Source: Bacteroidota bacterium (GTDB lineage Bacteria; Bacteroidota; Bacteroidia; Flavobacteriales; Weeksellaceae). From it: a stretch of 24,166 nt of DNA. Below, one piece after another: positions 22,364-24,166 of the stretch. Each line of letters starts with the position of its first letter. Positions within the stretch are counted from its first letter, which is position 1. Made by a program: the position numbers and the translations under genes. Below the pieces are notes generated by a model. The model had not been told where the DNA came from, did not search any database, and was given only the letters and a program-made list of their open reading frames with translations. The stretch lies in NCBI GenBank assembly GCA_023419095.1, contig JAEZYN010000143.1, positions 1 to 24,166 on the forward strand, given 5' to 3'.

Positions 22364-24166
22364 CTACTTCACAATCATTTTGGCAACCGCAGTTCCCTGA
22401 TCTGATTTCAACTGAATCAGGTAAAGGCCACTTTTCAGTCCTGCCACCGAAAGTGTTTCACTTCCGTCAGCTTTGCTGAGTTTAGATGACTTTACAAGCG
22501 AACCGGCCAAATCGTAAATGTAAATACTGCCATTCTTCGCATTTGTAAAATTTAACACTGCATTTCCGTTGGTTACAGGGTTTTGTGCGAGGCTTAAAGA
22601 AACTACATTCTTTTTAGGGCCGCTTTCATCCGTTGCTAAACCAGACGCATTACCGAAAATTCTGAATCCGCCCGGCTCTATTGTGACGGGCGCAGCGGTA
22701 TTGGTCACGCCAAATGAAGTTTCGTCCATCAGGTTTACCCAATTTCCAGCATAAGGAAAGTTCGGAATAATGTTTTGCGGAGTAAGTGTAAAATTCGCCA
22801 GAATCACGACATTTTTCAACGAAGTTGAAGGTAAATTATTGTCGAAAATATAGATTCTCGGCATCAGGTTACCCGATTCTACATTGAAAGTTTTGGTATT
22901 GAAAACGGCATTTGTCAACCGGAGTTCTAATATCTTAGCCCAAGTATCATATACCGATTTTCTGGCCGCGTCAGTGTCATATCCAAGACCAAATGCAGTA
23001 GGTTTCGGGCTAAGTTTACAGTCGCCCGGCAAGGCATCACTTTCTGTATTTACAGTAACGCCGTCCTCACACGTGTAGATACTTTTATCAAAACCAAGTT
23101 CAGCAAACTGCCAGATCATCTTCGGACCCGGAACGGTAAGAAATACAGCTCCGTACGCTTTTTGTCTTTGGAGTGCGTTGTCCAAGGTACGCGTGCTGTA
23201 TTCGGGACTTGTGGCTCCAAAGGTGATGTTTTTGTACGTCAGGCGCTCTTCATCGTGGCTTTCACCGTAGCTCATCGCGCGACGTTCCGAAAAACCGTGT
23301 GCCTCAAAATCTACACGGCTGAAATTGCTGCTTGCGGCAAAACCCATCGTGTTTTGGTTGTACGGGTTGGTCTGTTTGTCCCACATCATCACGCCTTTGC
23401 CCTCACCTACCCGGTAATTAGCCCACTGTGCCTCCTCAGAATCTGTGCCGAGGTGTTCAAAAATTACATACGAAGTAGGATCGTGACTCCACTGGTTATC
23501 TGCATAGCCACGAAGAATGTTTACACGGTCCTGCTGATATTGGTTGGTACATGCGTCGTCACCGGCTGTGCAGTTTTGTGTAAATCCTTTGGTGAGATCC
23601 CAACGGAAACCGTCAACCTTGTATTCTTTGATCCACTGCTCTATAACGCGGTTTACGTAATATTTTGTTTCAGCTTTAGAATGATTGAAGTCATTAAAAA
23701 CACTGTAAGAATGCCTCGCTACCTGATTGAAATACGGGTTGTCCGCTGCAGGATCACCGAAACCATCGCCATCCGGATCTACCATCCACATTCTTTCGAG
23801 CGGGCTGCGTCCGGTAGCGTGATTCAGTGCGATATCTAAAATTACGGCAATTCCGTTCTGATGACATACATCGATGAACTCCTTGAATTTCTCCGGTGTT
23901 CCATAGGCCTTGTCTAGTGCATAATGGAAAGCCGTGTTGTAACCCCAGGAATTATTTCCGTCAAACTCCATTACCGGCATCAGTTCGACGGCATTGATTT
24001 TTAAAGATTTTAAATATGAAATCTTATCAATCAGGGATTGCCATGTTTTTTCTGTAGTAAAATCCCTTACCAGCAATTCGTAGACGATGAGATTTTCTTT
24101 TGCAGGCTTTGTAAAATTATTTACCACCCAGTTATAGGCCGGTTTTGCGGTCTGGATCACGGATAC
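22364..24166 (-). CDS. Secreted GH13 alpha-amylase-family enzyme with T9SS sorting domain (5' truncated by window)
   Basis: The frame stays open to the window edge, so the start lies outside; a GTG at 24160 is internal. The GH13 barrel shows the four regions: DIALNHATGRSP (I), DGFRWDLTKGF with the nucleophile Asp (II), VIFEHLG with the general-acid Glu (III) and GESHDEERL with HD (IV). A C-terminal beta domain follows, then a type IX sorting domain of about 75 residues from VSLSLAQNPVTNG through SIYIYDLAGSLVKS to GLYLIQLKSDQGTAVAKMIVK. It is therefore predicted to be secreted through T9SS and to degrade starch-like glucans at the cell surface or outside. The visible part is about 600 residues. 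The exact GH13 subfamily is not assigned. Confidence 0.9.
   Translation of the reverse strand, partial: VSVIQTAKPAYNWVVNNFTKPAKENLIVYELLVRDFTTEKTWQSLIDKISYLKSLKINAVELMPVMEFDGNNSWGYNTAFHYALDKAYGTPEKFKEFIDVCHQNGIAVILDIALNHATGRSPLERMWMVDPDGDGFGDPAADNPYFNQVARHSYSVFNDFNHSKAETKYYVNRVIEQWIKEYKVDGFRWDLTKGFTQNCTAGDDACTNQYQQDRVNILRGYADNQWSHDPTSYVIFEHLGTDSEEAQWANYRVGEGKGVMMWDKQTNPYNQNTMGFAASSNFSRVDFEAHGFSERRAMSYGESHDEERLTYKNITFGATSPEYSTRTLDNALQRQKAYGAVFLTVPGPKMIWQFAELGFDKSIYTCEDGVTVNTESDALPGDCKLSPKPTAFGLGYDTDAARKSVYDTWAKILELRLTNAVFNTKTFNVESGNLMPRIYIFDNNLPSTSLKNVVILANFTLTPQNIIPNFPYAGNWVNLMDETSFGVTNTAAPVTIEPGGFRIFGNASGLATDESGPKKNVVSLSLAQNPVTNGNAVLNFTNAKNGSIYIYDLAGSLVKSSKLSKADGSETLSVAGLKSGLYLIQLKSDQGTAVAKMIVK

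Overview
The window looks like chromosome of a Gram-negative Bacteroidota, most likely a flavobacterium of the Chryseobacterium/Kaistella type. This rests on TAnnTTTG promoter -7 boxes close to start codons, an A-rich leader instead of a clear Shine-Dalgarno, a C-terminal type IX secretion (T9SS) sorting domain, a TonB receptor with a carboxypeptidase-regulatory-like N-terminus, and the flavobacterial DUF6341 and DUF6427 families. No tRNA, rRNA, insertion sequence, integrase or cas gene was seen.

Layout. At 1-26 the first codons of a minus-strand gene, probably a class III aminotransferase, leave the window. Positions 27-429 hold no credible gene but contain an array of 22-bp units (178-309) ahead of the HU-like gene at 430-813. 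A minus-strand block follows: Fur-family regulator and OstA-like protein (4-bp overlap), Kup potassium transporter, pyruvate dehydrogenase E1 beta, a DUF2147 protein and an LTA-synthase-like membrane phosphotransferase. The plus strand then carries phosphatidylserine synthase, a DEDDh exonuclease, an FAH-family hydrolase and a universal stress protein. A divergent pair (DUF6341/DUF6427) leads into an apparent DUF6427-DUF3109-MgtC operon. Trigger factor lies on the minus strand. Next is a three-gene minus-strand metal-acquisition module: a His/Cys-rich small protein, a ZnuD-like TonB receptor and a His-rich lipoprotein. The window ends with the plus-strand glycolytic pair pfkA-gapA, a PAS-LuxR regulator, and the 3' part of a secreted GH13 alpha-amylase on the minus strand.

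How the parts fit. Most genes are housekeeping functions for envelope (OstA-like, LTA-synthase-like, PssA), central metabolism (PdhB, PfkA, GapA), ion homeostasis (Kup, MgtC) and protein folding (trigger factor). Two regions look accessory or specialised. The first is the phased array plus HU-like gene, which sits between an apparent aminotransferase and ostA and is the only plus-strand gene there. The second is the metal module. Seven hairpins with T tracts separate most transcription units.

The strongest unexplained signal is the 22-bp-phased array at 178-309. Four near-identical units are preceded by two units that keep the phase, the AAAA start and the dyad arms but change the core.
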